NCBI GenBank assembly: GCA_002474325.1
Contig: DKNL01000118.1
Span: 1-10,767 of the forward strand
Length of the DNA: 10,767 bases
Direction of reading: 5' to 3'
Source: Opitutales bacterium UBA7389
Lineage (GTDB): Bacteria; Verrucomicrobiota; Verrucomicrobiia; Opitutales; Opitutaceae
The notes under the pieces were generated by a model. It saw only the letters and a program-made list of their open reading frames with translations. It was not told where the DNA came from and made no database searches. The translations under genes and the position numbers were made by a program. Below are positions 1 to 7,541 of this stretch, piece by piece. Numbering within the stretch: the first letter of the stretch is position 1; every line of letters begins with the position of its first letter.

Positions 1-1370
1 GGAACACCCGCATCCATCAGCGCCAAAGAACCACCACATACAGTAGCCATTGATGAGGAACCGTTTGATTCAAGTATCTCAGAAACTATCCTTGTCGTAT
101 ATGGAAAGTCTTCAAAATTAGGTAGCGCATATTTTAATGCTCTTTCAGCCAGGTTTCCATGACCTACTTCTCTTCTAGAGAGACTAAACTTCATTCTAGA
201 TTCTCCAACACAAAAAGATGGAAAATTGTAGTGAAGCATAAACGACTTGGATTCAGGGCCACCAGTTACGGCGTCCAGCCTTTGAGCCTCGTTTGTCGGT
301 CCGAGAGTAGCGAACACGAGGGCTTGAGTTTCACCTCGCGAAAAAAGAGCAGATCCATGAACACGTGGCAAGAGTCCTACTTTGCTCTTCAATTCGCGTA
401 GCTCATTGGGGCCGCGGCCTCCCGATCGTTCGCCGGTCGCCAATATAGGAGCCCGGTACGCTACTTCCTGAAGCTCTTCCATGGCCATGGAAAGCTGGGC
501 TGGGTTGTATGCGTCTTCGTCGAGTTTCTCTTTCAAGGCCTCCTCCGCCTTGTCTTTCAGTTCGTCGATAGCTGCATTTCGTTTCTGTTTGTCGCCAATG
601 CGAGTCGCACTAGCGACACCTTCGCCTATCAGGTCCTCAACAAAGGTCTTGATTTCCGGATTTAGAACGACCAGCGGGAATTCCGCTTTTTCTTTTCCGG
701 CAATGGAAACAAGCTCTTCAATGCCTGCGATCACTGGCTGTATGGCTTCGTGGGCGAATTCCAAAGCAGCGATGAAGTCGTCTTCAGGTAGTTGAGCGGC
801 GCTCCCCTCAATCATCAGCATATCGGTCTTGGTGCCGACGTAGATGAGGTCGAGGTCGGAAGAGTACTGATCTTCAACAGTTGGATTGACGATGAATTCG
901 CCATCGACGCGCCCCACGCGAACTGCCCCGATAGGGCCATTCCAAGGAATGTCGGAAATTGCCAAAGCAGCCGAAGCTCCGTTGATCATGGAGATATCAG
1001 GTTCGTTGGATTTATCTGTCGAAAGGAGGAACCCGATAATCTGAACCTCGTTCAGGAAGCCTTTCGGAAACAGAGGTCGGCAAGGGCGATCGCATAGCCG
1101 CGAGGTCAGGATTTCCTTTTCCGTGGGCCGAGCTTCGCGTTTGAAATAGCCGCCGGGAATCCGTCCAGCCGCGGAAAACTTCTCGCGGTAGTCAACGGTA
1201 AGTGGGAACCAGTCTTGGCCTTCCCGAACGGTATTGGCAGCTGTGGCTGAGACGAAAACGCAGGTTTCGCCTACGGTGATGGTGACGGAGCCGCTGGCGA
1301 GTTGGGCCAGGTCCCCGGTCGAGATGGTCATATTGAGATCATCAATCGTTACACTATGTTGTTGTATCAT
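1..1370 (-). CDS. pnp: Polyribonucleotide nucleotidyltransferase (PNPase), N-terminal 456 residues, cut by window edge
   Basis: PNPase degrades RNA 3' to 5' by phosphorolysis, releasing nucleoside diphosphates, and is a core cytoplasmic RNA-turnover enzyme. The frame is open from the ATG at 1370 to the window edge with no stop. The first RNase PH-like domain includes DYREKFSAAGRIPGGYFKRE (about residues 60-79) and RLCDRPCRPLFPKGF (about 91-105). A helical linker follows (about 200-300). The second RNase PH-like domain begins with GLLPRVHGSALFSRGETQAL (about 332-351), then SRREVGHGNLAERAL and SNGSSSMATVCGGSLALMDA. The catalytic aspartates of the second domain and the C-terminal KH and S1 RNA-binding domains would lie beyond the edge. 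The start aligns with known PNPase N-termini, but no Shine-Dalgarno sequence precedes it. It lies downstream of rpsO, the usual order. Family identity is certain. Confidence 0.97.
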   Translation of the reverse strand, partial: MIQQHSVTIDDLNMTISTGDLAQLASGSVTITVGETCVFVSATAANTVREGQDWFPLTVDYREKFSAAGRIPGGYFKREARPTEKEILTSRLCDRPCRPLFPKGFLNEVQIIGFLLSTDKSNEPDISMINGASAALAISDIPWNGPIGAVRVGRVDGEFIVNPTVEDQYSSDLDLIYVGTKTDMLMIEGSAAQLPEDDFIAALEFAHEAIQPVIAGIEELVSIAGKEKAEFPLVVLNPEIKTFVEDLIGEGVASATRIGDKQKRNAAIDELKDKAEEALKEKLDEDAYNPAQLSMAMEELQEVAYRAPILATGERSGGRGPNELRELKSKVGLLPRVHGSALFSRGETQALVFATLGPTNEAQRLDAVTGGPESKSFMLHYNFPSFCVGESRMKFSLSRREVGHGNLAERALKYALPNFEDFPYTTRIVSEILESNGSSSMATVCGGSLALMDAGV

Positions 1371-1427
1371 TGTTTTATTTACAGTGCTGCGACGAAAGCG
1401 ATCTCGGTTGCGTAGAGAAATTTCAGG

Positions 1428-1453
1428 ATGAAATCATCATTTCGCGATTTCAT
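1428..1453 (-). promoter_or_regulatory. Inverted repeat in the pnp leader
   Basis: A perfect 8-bp inverted repeat, ATGAAATC (1428-1435) and GATTTCAT (1446-1453), has a 10-nt spacer and ends 58 nt before the pnp start codon. A shorter nested pairing, GAAAT with ATTTC (1430-1434 with 1439-1443), could compete with it. In Escherichia coli a 5' leader hairpin of pnp is cut by RNase III and then attacked by PNPase for autocontrol. A similar role here is inference from position only, and the stem is AT-rich and modest. Confidence 0.35.
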
Positions 1454-1641
1454 GCGGAAATATCCCGTCCACCGAGAACATTTTCATACGCGGCTTGTTT
1501 GGTTTGGTTGGTTAAAGAACAAAGCCCGCTAGCCAGAAATCGATTGAGACTTTTGGCAAACGCGGCGAATGAAAGACAGTAGACTCCCTTTTTTTGTCAG
1601 TCGGACAGTCAGTCAGGTAAGTTCCCTGCTTGGAAAATTCC

Positions 1642-1914
1642 CTATTTGCGAAGATTGAGTCGCTGGAGGAGCTCGTTGTACTTGTTAAGATCGTTCTTTT
1701 TCAAGTAGTTGAGCAGCTTGCGTCTGCGGCTAGTCATAGCGATTAGCCCTCTGCGGGTGTGGAAATCCTTCCGATTGGCTCGTAGGTGCTCGGTTAAATG
1801 ATTGATGCGAGCGGATAATAGAGCGACTTGCACGTCGCAAGAGCCCGTGTCGGTATCGTGCGTCTTAAAGTCGCTGATAACCTTGGATTTATCGATAGCT
1901 TTACTGTGTGGCAT
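1642..1914 (-). CDS. rpsO: 30S ribosomal protein S15
   Basis: S15 is a primary binder of 16S rRNA in the central domain and organises assembly of the small-subunit platform. The 90-residue product starting MPHSKAID matches the usual 89-residue length. It carries the family core DTGSCDVQVALLSARINHL, then HLRANRKDFHTRRGL and the C-terminal SRRRKLLNYLKKNDLNKY with a basic end. I chose the ATG at 1914. An in-frame GTG at 1932 would add six residues (MIRNQK) not expected in the family. Neither start has a well-spaced Shine-Dalgarno sequence: the only GAGG-like stretch is about 13 nt before the GTG. pnp follows after 271 bp in the same direction, the conserved rpsO-pnp arrangement. No clear terminator lies between them, so read-through into pnp is plausible. 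Confidence 0.95.
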   Translation of the reverse strand: MPHSKAIDKSKVISDFKTHDTDTGSCDVQVALLSARINHLTEHLRANRKDFHTRRGLIAMTSRRRKLLNYLKKNDLNKYNELLQRLNLRK

Positions 1915-1925
1915 TTTTTGATTTC

Positions 1926-1988
1926 GGATCACGGAAACAGAGATCCCTCGTTTGAGAGACCGTTAGCCAAGCTCGTCGCTGAGCTAAC
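1926..1988 (-). promoter_or_regulatory. Structured 5' leader of rpsO, candidate S15 autoregulatory region
   Basis: The stretch just upstream of rpsO contains several pairings. GTTAGC (1962-1967) can pair with GCTAAC (1983-1988). AGCTC (1970-1974) can pair with GAGCT (1981-1985); this competes with the inner part of the first stem but can combine with its outer three pairs. Closer to the start, GGATC (1926-1930) can pair with GATCC (1942-1946), 11 nt from the ATG. S15 is known to repress its own mRNA through structurally diverse leaders in several bacterial groups. That this one is such an element is inference: I cannot identify the S15-binding three-way junction. Confidence 0.35.
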
Positions 1989-2121
1989 CGCTGTTATTCG
2001 ATAGATTCTCGAATGTTCCGCGGAAGAAAGCGCCTTGAAGACGCCGACTTCTAGCGTGAAAGCGATGAAAAGAACGGAAAATCGCTTCGGCGCAATACTA
2101 AAATCTCTTCGCGATCCTATA

Positions 2122-2760
2122 CTAGAGTTTCCTGTGCTTCGGACGTATACCGATCCGAATCGCTTCGCTTGCACTGGAAAGCTCTAGCTTCGACTCGATG
2201 CGAGAGCGAAGGGATTCGATCATGTTCACGCTCAAATTTAGGCTTTCGGGGATTTCCGGACTAGATAGGCCTCTTCCGATGAGTTGCGCGACTACCAGCT
2301 CACGGTATTGTGTAGGATTGATTTTTGAAGAGGAAGTGGCTTTATTCCGGCCCGATTAGGATCTGATGCAGCACCTGGCCCGCAACCGGCGGGCTTACAC
2401 GGATCTCCCCCTTGATAATGCGACGAATGGCTTCAACCAGTTTTTTCGTAGACTCTTCTTTCATGAAATACGCATTAGCACCCGTTGGGCATAGGTAGAT
2501 TCGTCATGCATGGAGAAGACGAGAATCGGAATGTTCTCATGGATCGCCTTCAAATTCTATATTAGCTCTAGATCGTTATTCCCTCTGAGCGAAATGTCTA
2601 TGATGATGACATCGGGATTCGTTCGGCCGACGCCTTTCATTGCCTCCGAAGCGTTTTTAACTTCACCACAAATCTCCATATCTTCTTTATTGTTAGAAAC
2701 TTGAGACAACTCTTGCCACACAAAGGGGTGGTCGTTGACGATGCAGATACGTGTAGCCAT
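2122..2760 (-). pseudogene. Decayed NarL/FixJ-family response regulator (receiver plus LuxR-type HTH)
   Basis: An intact relative would be a two-component DNA-binding regulator. Reading from the ATG at 2760, the receiver half is clear: ICIVNDHP near the N-terminus and DVIIIDISL with candidate phosphoacceptor Asp55. A TAG at 2557-2559 then sits where such proteins usually have Lys after LELI. The same frame resumes with NLKAIHENIPILVFSMHDES and continues to YAQR. A frame break near 2483 follows; comparison with the family suggests a short deletion removing roughly ALRA. The second frame reads GANAYFMKEESTKKLVEAIR and ends at a TAA (2342-2344). A second break there leads to the HTH in the third frame, ELVVAQLIGRGLSSPEIPES then NLSVNMIESLRSRIESKL, ending at the TAG at 2122-2124. 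Three lesions beside intact genes argue against sequencing error. No sensor kinase is adjacent. Confidence 0.88.
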
Positions 2761-2957
2761 TTTCCGAAATTCGGTAGTTGTTTATAATATACCCGATCGA
2801 GCTGGGGCCCGACTTCAAGCAGCAATAGCGGTTAGCTGAGCTGGGTGGAGATCGAGTTTTGGGGTATTATTACATACGCACACGGTTCTAGATATTAGGA
2901 TCTAAGGGACGATTCTCAAACGATACCTAAGAGAGTGCGAAAAGGCCGAAGTGAGCC

Positions 2958-3650
2958 CTAGGCAGTTACGAAGCTCGCCGCGACGCCGATGGCGCCTCCG
3001 AATACGCCACCCCAAACAACCAGCCATCCAAGGTGCTCGCGGATAATATCTTCCAAGATCGATTTCACCTCCTCGGGCTCAAGTTGATCGAGTTTTCCTT
3101 CCACTAGGTTTTCGACAGTGGGGCGAAAATTCTCGAAATGCATATTGCTTTTTTTGAGATCCAGATCCTCGACCATTTCGGTCAATTTTCTTGAGAACTC
3201 ATCTTTCAAGGGCTCTCTGAGCGGTTCCAAGGCTCTCATCCCGCCCACGAGGGAAAGCATACCCCCGAATTTTGATCGAGCAACTACGTCCAGAAACCCA
3301 TTAAACATATCGTCCATGTCGATGGTGGATCGGATGCCTTCCACGGATAGGCCTTCGTTGAGCGCTACGTCGGTGAATCGCTTGAAGTTTTCCTCTGTGA
3401 AGAAATTTTCCATCACGAGACTATGTATCCCGTTTTTGAATTCCTCAAAGCGATCGACGATGACGCCGGAACCGTAAAGGCCAGGAACTTTCTCGAATAG
3501 CATGTGAACGGCCAGCCAGTTAGTGAGGGCTCCAGAAAATGAAAAGAGACCCGCACTAACGACAAAGGGCTTTGCTAAGTTCTCCGGCAATGCGAGCCCG
3601 ATAGCGCAAAGGAGGGCGGAGCAAATGTTGGTGATTAGGCTTTTGTTCAT
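2958..3650 (-). CDS. DUF445 family membrane protein
   Basis: The 230-residue product belongs to the DUF445 family (Bacillus YheB-like), whose function is not established. It opens with a hydrophobic segment (about residues 8-50) that runs into the family signature GALTNWLAVHMLFEKVPGLYG (from about 40). A long charged, probably cytoplasmic helical region follows (about 60-205). It ends in a second membrane segment rich in Gly and Val, WLVVWGGVFGGAIGVAASF (about 209-227). Both ends are thus membrane-anchored with a soluble middle, the normal DUF445 layout in a short version. I chose the ATG at 3650, 5 nt after the upstream esterase stop. A TTG at 3701 would overlap that gene by 46 bp and add 17 polar residues. 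The tight spacing suggests co-transcription with the esterase and gcvP. Confidence 0.85.
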   Translation of the reverse strand: MNKSLITNICSALLCAIGLALPENLAKPFVVSAGLFSFSGALTNWLAVHMLFEKVPGLYGSGVIVDRFEEFKNGIHSLVMENFFTEENFKRFTDVALNEGLSVEGIRSTIDMDDMFNGFLDVVARSKFGGMLSLVGGMRALEPLREPLKDEFSRKLTEMVEDLDLKKSNMHFENFRPTVENLVEGKLDQLEPEEVKSILEDIIREHLGWLVVWGGVFGGAIGVAASFVTA

Positions 3651-3655
3651 AGGCA

Positions 3656-4453
3656 CTATGCGTCGCTGTCTGGCTGGTGTATTCGATTTGTTGGTAGCCA
3701 ATCAAGAACGCTTTGCACCTTCATGTCCCAGTAGCCCCACTCGTGCTCTCCCGGTTCTTCCTCATAGTGGATATCGATCCCGAGTTTTTGGGCCTCTTTG
3801 AGAAAGTCTCGATTCGCATTGTAGAGAAAATCCTCAGTGCCGCAGCATTGAAACAAGTCCATTGGATGCTCGTTAGACGAGGCAAATTCCCTAGCCAGAA
3901 GAATGAGATCGTTTTCCGGATGGTTGACGGCTCCGCTGGGGCCGAATATTATGGGCCATTCGGGAAGCAAAGAATCAGGTTCCTCGATACTCGCAAAGGA
4001 TAGGGCTCCGGACAAGCTAGCGGCCCCTCTGTATTGGTCTGGCCGCGACAAAGCTATTTTAAAGGCGCCATAGCCGCCCATGGAAAGTCCGGCGATGAAA
4101 CGATCTTCTCGACGTTCAGAAATGGGCAATAAGCGATTGGCGATGCGAGGAAGCTCATCGGCAAAAAAGTCGAAGTACCGATACCCTTTATGCATGTTTG
4201 TATAGAAGCTTCTCCCCGCGTCAGGCATGACGACTGCAATATCCTTCTCTTCTGCGTAACGCTCGATTGAAGTATAACGGGTCCAAGCAGTGTAGTCCGA
4301 TTGGAGTCCGTGCAATAGGAAGAGAGTTGGAAGTGGGCTATTATTGATAATTGAGGCGTTCTCGTTCGTAGAAGGAGCCATAGGGATGATGGCATCGAAG
4401 GCCGTGCCTGTTCCCAGTACTTCAGAGTAAAAGTCGCAATGAATTAGTGCCAT
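3656..4453 (-). CDS. Alpha/beta hydrolase, tributyrin esterase / esterase D family
   Basis: A 265-residue cytoplasmic serine esterase of the esterase D superfamily (PF00756 type). It has no signal peptide. The oxyanion-side motif LFLLHGLQSDYTAW lies near residues 44-57. The nucleophile elbow is GLSMGGYGA with Ser124. The acid is probably Asp208 in CCGTEDFLYN, and the base His237 in GEHEWGYWD. The segment GRSFYTNMHKGYRYFDFFAD resembles EstA/tributyrin esterases more than classical S-formylglutathione hydrolases, though both share the fold and triad. The substrate is therefore unknown: short-chain or acetyl esters are most likely, and a formyl-thioester role is possible. It lies 58 bp after gcvP and 5 bp before the DUF445 gene, so it is probably in the same transcript. 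No Shine-Dalgarno sequence precedes the ATG. Confidence 0.88.
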   Translation of the reverse strand: MALIHCDFYSEVLGTGTAFDAIIPMAPSTNENASIINNSPLPTLFLLHGLQSDYTAWTRYTSIERYAEEKDIAVVMPDAGRSFYTNMHKGYRYFDFFADELPRIANRLLPISERREDRFIAGLSMGGYGAFKIALSRPDQYRGAASLSGALSFASIEEPDSLLPEWPIIFGPSGAVNHPENDLILLAREFASSNEHPMDLFQCCGTEDFLYNANRDFLKEAQKLGIDIHYEEEPGEHEWGYWDMKVQSVLDWLPTNRIHQPDSDA

Positions 4454-4511
4454 TTCGATTTGCTTGAATGCCTAGATTGATTCGAAGGAAGCGAACTGAT
4501 TACTAAAGTGG

Positions 4512-7430
4512 CTAGCCTTGGTAGGTTTCCATAGATGGGCAAGCGCAGACGAGATTTCTGTCACCGAAGACATTGTCTACTCGTCCCACAGGGGGCCAGT
4601 ATTTGTAGTCCTTCAATGAAGGATCGGGAAAAGCCGCCAGCTCTCTGCTATAGGGGGAGTCCCAGTTGTCGGAAGCAATTCGCTGGCTCGTGTGCGGAGC
4701 GTTTTTTAAGGGATTATCCTCTCGTGACCACGTTTCGCGTTCTATATTTTCCATTTCCGATTTTATGGAAATCAGGGTTTCGCAAAACCGATCCAGTTCC
4801 ATTCGTGATTCGCTTTCAGTCGGCTCGATCATCATGGTTCCGGCAACGGGCCAGGACATAGTTGGCGCATGGAAACCATAGTCCATCAAGCGTTTGGCGA
4901 TATCCTCTACATCTACACCCGCTCTTTCTTTCCAATCTCGGAAGTCGATAATGAACTCATGAGCCACCAGGTTTTTTTCTCCGCGGTAGACGATTGGGAA
5001 ATGAGGCTCTAGCCGCTTCGCCATATAGTTGGCATTAAGGATGGCGATCTTGGTTGCTTGCGTCAGCCCACTTTCTCCCATCATTCTAATATACGCCCAG
5101 GAAATGGGAAGGATACCTGCACTTCCATAAGGGGCTGCCGATACGGCTCCAACTGTGGATCGGTCGTTGAGATCCAGGCTTTGACGATGGCCGGGAAGAA
5201 AAGGGGCCAAGTGGTTAGCGACCCCAATGGGACCGACTCCAGGTCCACCGCCTCCATGGGGTATGCAAAAAGTCTTGTGCAGGTTCAAATGGCAAACATC
5301 GGCCCCGATAAATCCAGGGCTGGTCAATCCACACTGGGCGTTCATGTTCGCTCCGTCCATGTAAACTTGGCCGCCATTATTGTGGACGATTTGGCAAATT
5401 TCTTGTACGGAAGATTCGAATACTCCATGTGTAGATGGGTAGGTAATCATGAGGGCTGACAGGCGATCGCGATGCAGCTCGGCTTTCTTTTCTAGGTCAT
5501 CGGCATCAATATTGCCTTTAGAATCGCAATTTATGGGCACGACTTTCATGCCAGCCATCACGGCACTAGCAGGATTGGTTCCGTGAGCCGAAGACGGAAT
5601 GAGGCAAACATTTCTATCCTCCTGCTCGTTGGATCGATGGTATTCCCGAATGGCTAGAAGTCCTGCGTATTCTCCTTGCGATCCCGCATTCGGCTGAATG
5701 GAAACTGCTGCAAACCCTGTAATCCGTGCCAGCCAGGTTTCGAGTTGCTCGATTAATTCCCTGTATCCTGCCGTTTGGTTAGATGGAGCGAATGGATGAA
5801 TCTCGCTAAATTCGGGCCAGGATATTGGAAGCATTTCCGCAGTTGCGTTCAATTTCATGGTACACGAACCAAGTGGAATCATAGAGTTCGTCAGAGAAAG
5901 ATCCTTGTTCTCCAGCTTCTTGAGATAGCGGACGAACTCTGTTTCGCTGCGGTACCGATTGAATACCGGATGCGTGAGGAACCGAGATTGGCGCTGTAGG
6001 TCCGGGCTAATCGGTTCGTTTGTATCTGAAGGAGTTTCGATTGTACTTTCCTCAGGCTTCGAGCCATCAGAGTTGAATGCACTAAGGACAGCAGTCAATT
6101 CATGATGGGTTACAGTCTCATCTATCGAAAGGCCGATTAGATTCTTGGAAATATTACGCAAATTGTATCCAAGATCCTGTGCCTTCTTGATGACTCCTTT
6201 AGCTATATCCTCTGGCACTTTGATTGCCAGCGTGTCGAAACGCTCACCTTCGATTACCCGGAAGCCAAACTCGTTAAGGATATGCTTCGCGGTCAACGCG
6301 AGGCGGCGTATTCGCCTGGCAATCTCAATGAGTCCGTTGGGACCGTGATAGATAGCATAGGCTGCGGCGATATTGGCCAGAAGCACCTGGGCAGTGCAGA
6401 TATTGCTAGTGGCTTTGTCGCGACGTATATGTTGCTCTCGGGTTTGAAGGGCAAGTCGTAAGGCGGGATTGCCTTCAGAATCCTTGGATAGGCCGATGAT
6501 TCTGCCGGGCGTTTTGCGCTTGTTACTTTCGGTGGTGGCGAAAAATGCGGCGTGGGGGCCGCCGAATCCCAAGGGAACGCCGAAACGTTGAGCAGATCCA
6601 ACAGCGATATCGAATCCCATTTCCCCGGGTGGCTTCAATAATGTTAGCGATAGTAGATCGCAGCAGCAGATGGCCATAGCCCGATTGCTATGGGCATTCT
6701 CGACAAGGCCAGACAAATCGTGGGCTATGCCTAGCGTATCCGGATACTGGAGAATAATCGCGAATGCCGTGCCAAAATCGATCGGTTGACCAGTATCGAC
6801 GATTTTCACCTCGATACTCAATGGTTTGGCCCGCGTCTCAATGACTTCAATGATTTGTGGATGGCACTTCGAGGATACGAGTACAGCGTTCTTTGAGCCT
6901 TGCCCTCGGAGTCCATAAGCCGTGGAAACAGCTTCAGCAGCGGCAGTACCTTCGTCCAGTAGCGAAGCGTTGGAGATTTTCAGTCCCGTCAAGTCAGAGA
7001 CCATAGTTTGGAAATTAAAAAGAGCTTCCATTCGGCCCTGAGAAATTTCTGCTTGGTAGGGGGTGTATTGGGTGTACCAACCGGGGTTTTCTAGAATGTT
7101 TCTAAGGATCGGGGGTGGAGTAATTGTATTTGAATACCCAAGACCAATAAGCGATTTTTTTAATGAGTTCTTGGATGCAATATCCTGCAGCTCTTTTAGC
7201 ATATCAGTCTCGCTTACGGGATCCGGAAGCTCGTCAATAGTGGATATACGTATATTCTGGGGAACGGCATCGTCTATTAGGCGATCCAGTGAATCGAATC
7301 CGATTTCTGCGGCCATTTCTGCGGCATCTTGCTCGCTTATTCCGAGGTGGCGTCTGGCGAACGAATCACATTCAGTATAGCTAGTCGTATTGGGAAAACT
7401 CGGGACGTTGGCCGCATGATTGCTCGACAT
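4512..7430 (-). CDS. gcvP: Glycine dehydrogenase (decarboxylating), P-protein of the glycine cleavage system
   Basis: The P-protein is a PLP enzyme that decarboxylates glycine and passes the aminomethyl group to the lipoyl arm of H-protein; with T- and L-proteins this feeds one-carbon units to tetrahydrofolate. At 972 residues it is the single-chain form (E. coli about 957), with both halves present. The N-terminal half has RRHLGISEQDAAEMAAEIGF, GLGYSNTITPPPILRNILEN and QYTPYQAEISQGRMEALFNF. The C-terminal half has MIPLGSCTMKLNATAEMLP, NAGSQGEYAGLLAIR, SAHGTNPASAVMAGM, DGANMNAQCGL and the PLP site HLNLHKTFCIPHGGGGPG, where Lys719 should form the Schiff base. No disruption is seen. gcvT, gcvH and lpd are not in the window. 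The gene is divergent from nth over 111 bp, and its ATG lacks a Shine-Dalgarno sequence. The esterase and DUF445 genes follow closely. Confidence 0.98.
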   Translation of the reverse strand: MSSNHAANVPSFPNTTSYTECDSFARRHLGISEQDAAEMAAEIGFDSLDRLIDDAVPQNIRISTIDELPDPVSETDMLKELQDIASKNSLKKSLIGLGYSNTITPPPILRNILENPGWYTQYTPYQAEISQGRMEALFNFQTMVSDLTGLKISNASLLDEGTAAAEAVSTAYGLRGQGSKNAVLVSSKCHPQIIEVIETRAKPLSIEVKIVDTGQPIDFGTAFAIILQYPDTLGIAHDLSGLVENAHSNRAMAICCCDLLSLTLLKPPGEMGFDIAVGSAQRFGVPLGFGGPHAAFFATTESNKRKTPGRIIGLSKDSEGNPALRLALQTREQHIRRDKATSNICTAQVLLANIAAAYAIYHGPNGLIEIARRIRRLALTAKHILNEFGFRVIEGERFDTLAIKVPEDIAKGVIKKAQDLGYNLRNISKNLIGLSIDETVTHHELTAVLSAFNSDGSKPEESTIETPSDTNEPISPDLQRQSRFLTHPVFNRYRSETEFVRYLKKLENKDLSLTNSMIPLGSCTMKLNATAEMLPISWPEFSEIHPFAPSNQTAGYRELIEQLETWLARITGFAAVSIQPNAGSQGEYAGLLAIREYHRSNEQEDRNVCLIPSSAHGTNPASAVMAGMKVVPINCDSKGNIDADDLEKKAELHRDRLSALMITYPSTHGVFESSVQEICQIVHNNGGQVYMDGANMNAQCGLTSPGFIGADVCHLNLHKTFCIPHGGGGPGVGPIGVANHLAPFLPGHRQSLDLNDRSTVGAVSAAPYGSAGILPISWAYIRMMGESGLTQATKIAILNANYMAKRLEPHFPIVYRGEKNLVAHEFIIDFRDWKERAGVDVEDIAKRLMDYGFHAPTMSWPVAGTMMIEPTESESRMELDRFCETLISIKSEMENIERETWSREDNPLKNAPHTSQRIASDNWDSPYSRELAAFPDPSLKDYKYWPPVGRVDNVFGDRNLVCACPSMETYQG

Positions 7431-7450
7431 AGGTGCACTGTAGTTTTGGC

Positions 7451-7462
7451 GATTCGCGAATC
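7451..7462. promoter_or_regulatory. 12-bp perfect palindrome in the gcvP/nth divergent region
   Basis: GATTCGCGAATC is a perfect palindrome ending 79 nt before nth and beginning 20 nt upstream of the gcvP start. The position would suit an operator for gcvP, or a site serving both promoters. I could not place convincing -35/-10 boxes for either gene, and no glycine riboswitch is recognisable in these 111 bp. A few 12-bp palindromes are expected by chance in a window of this size, so the support is only moderate. Confidence 0.3.
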
Positions 7463-7541
7463 AATAGGAAATCTCGATTGAAGACCATAGAGTTCTAAAC
7501 GATTGCTAGACGGACTGAATTAATGCAAAAGAGACTTCCAT

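Noticed and set aside
1370..1582. Plus-strand 70-codon open frame antisense to the pnp leader
   Set aside because: Low-complexity composition, no family resemblance and no ribosome site; it lies in the rpsO-pnp spacer and looks like chance.
1591..1620. GTCAGTC repeats and a T-run between rpsO and pnp, considered as a terminator
   Set aside because: The repeats are direct rather than inverted, and on the transcribed minus strand the run is of A, so no intrinsic terminator forms.
1915..1932. GTG start six codons upstream for rpsO
   Set aside because: It would make S15 longer than the very constant family length, and the purine-rich stretch upstream is too far from it.
1962..1988. tRNA-like D-arm string (TAGCTCAG...GAGC) on the minus strand upstream of rpsO
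   Set aside because: No acceptor, anticodon or T-arm can be built around it, so it is not a tRNA gene; kept only as part of the rpsO leader.
2016..2025. TTCCGCGGAA palindrome upstream of rpsO
   Set aside because: A 10-bp palindrome is expected several times by chance in this window, and no promoter could be placed around it.
1929..2174. Minus-strand 81-codon open frame between the pseudogene and rpsO
   Set aside because: It overlaps the HTH remnant out of frame and the rpsO leader, and has no recognisable domain.
2637..2825. Minus-strand open frame upstream of and overlapping the receiver remnant
   Set aside because: It is a different frame of the response-regulator pseudogene, whose proper frame shows clear receiver motifs.
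2941..2960. GGC/GCC pairing followed by TTTT after the DUF445 stop, considered as a terminator
   Set aside because: The stem is only about three base pairs.
3651..3701. TTG start for the DUF445 gene overlapping the esterase end
   Set aside because: The first ATG lies 5 nt after the esterase stop and gives a normal N-terminal membrane segment; the extension is polar and overlaps coding sequence.
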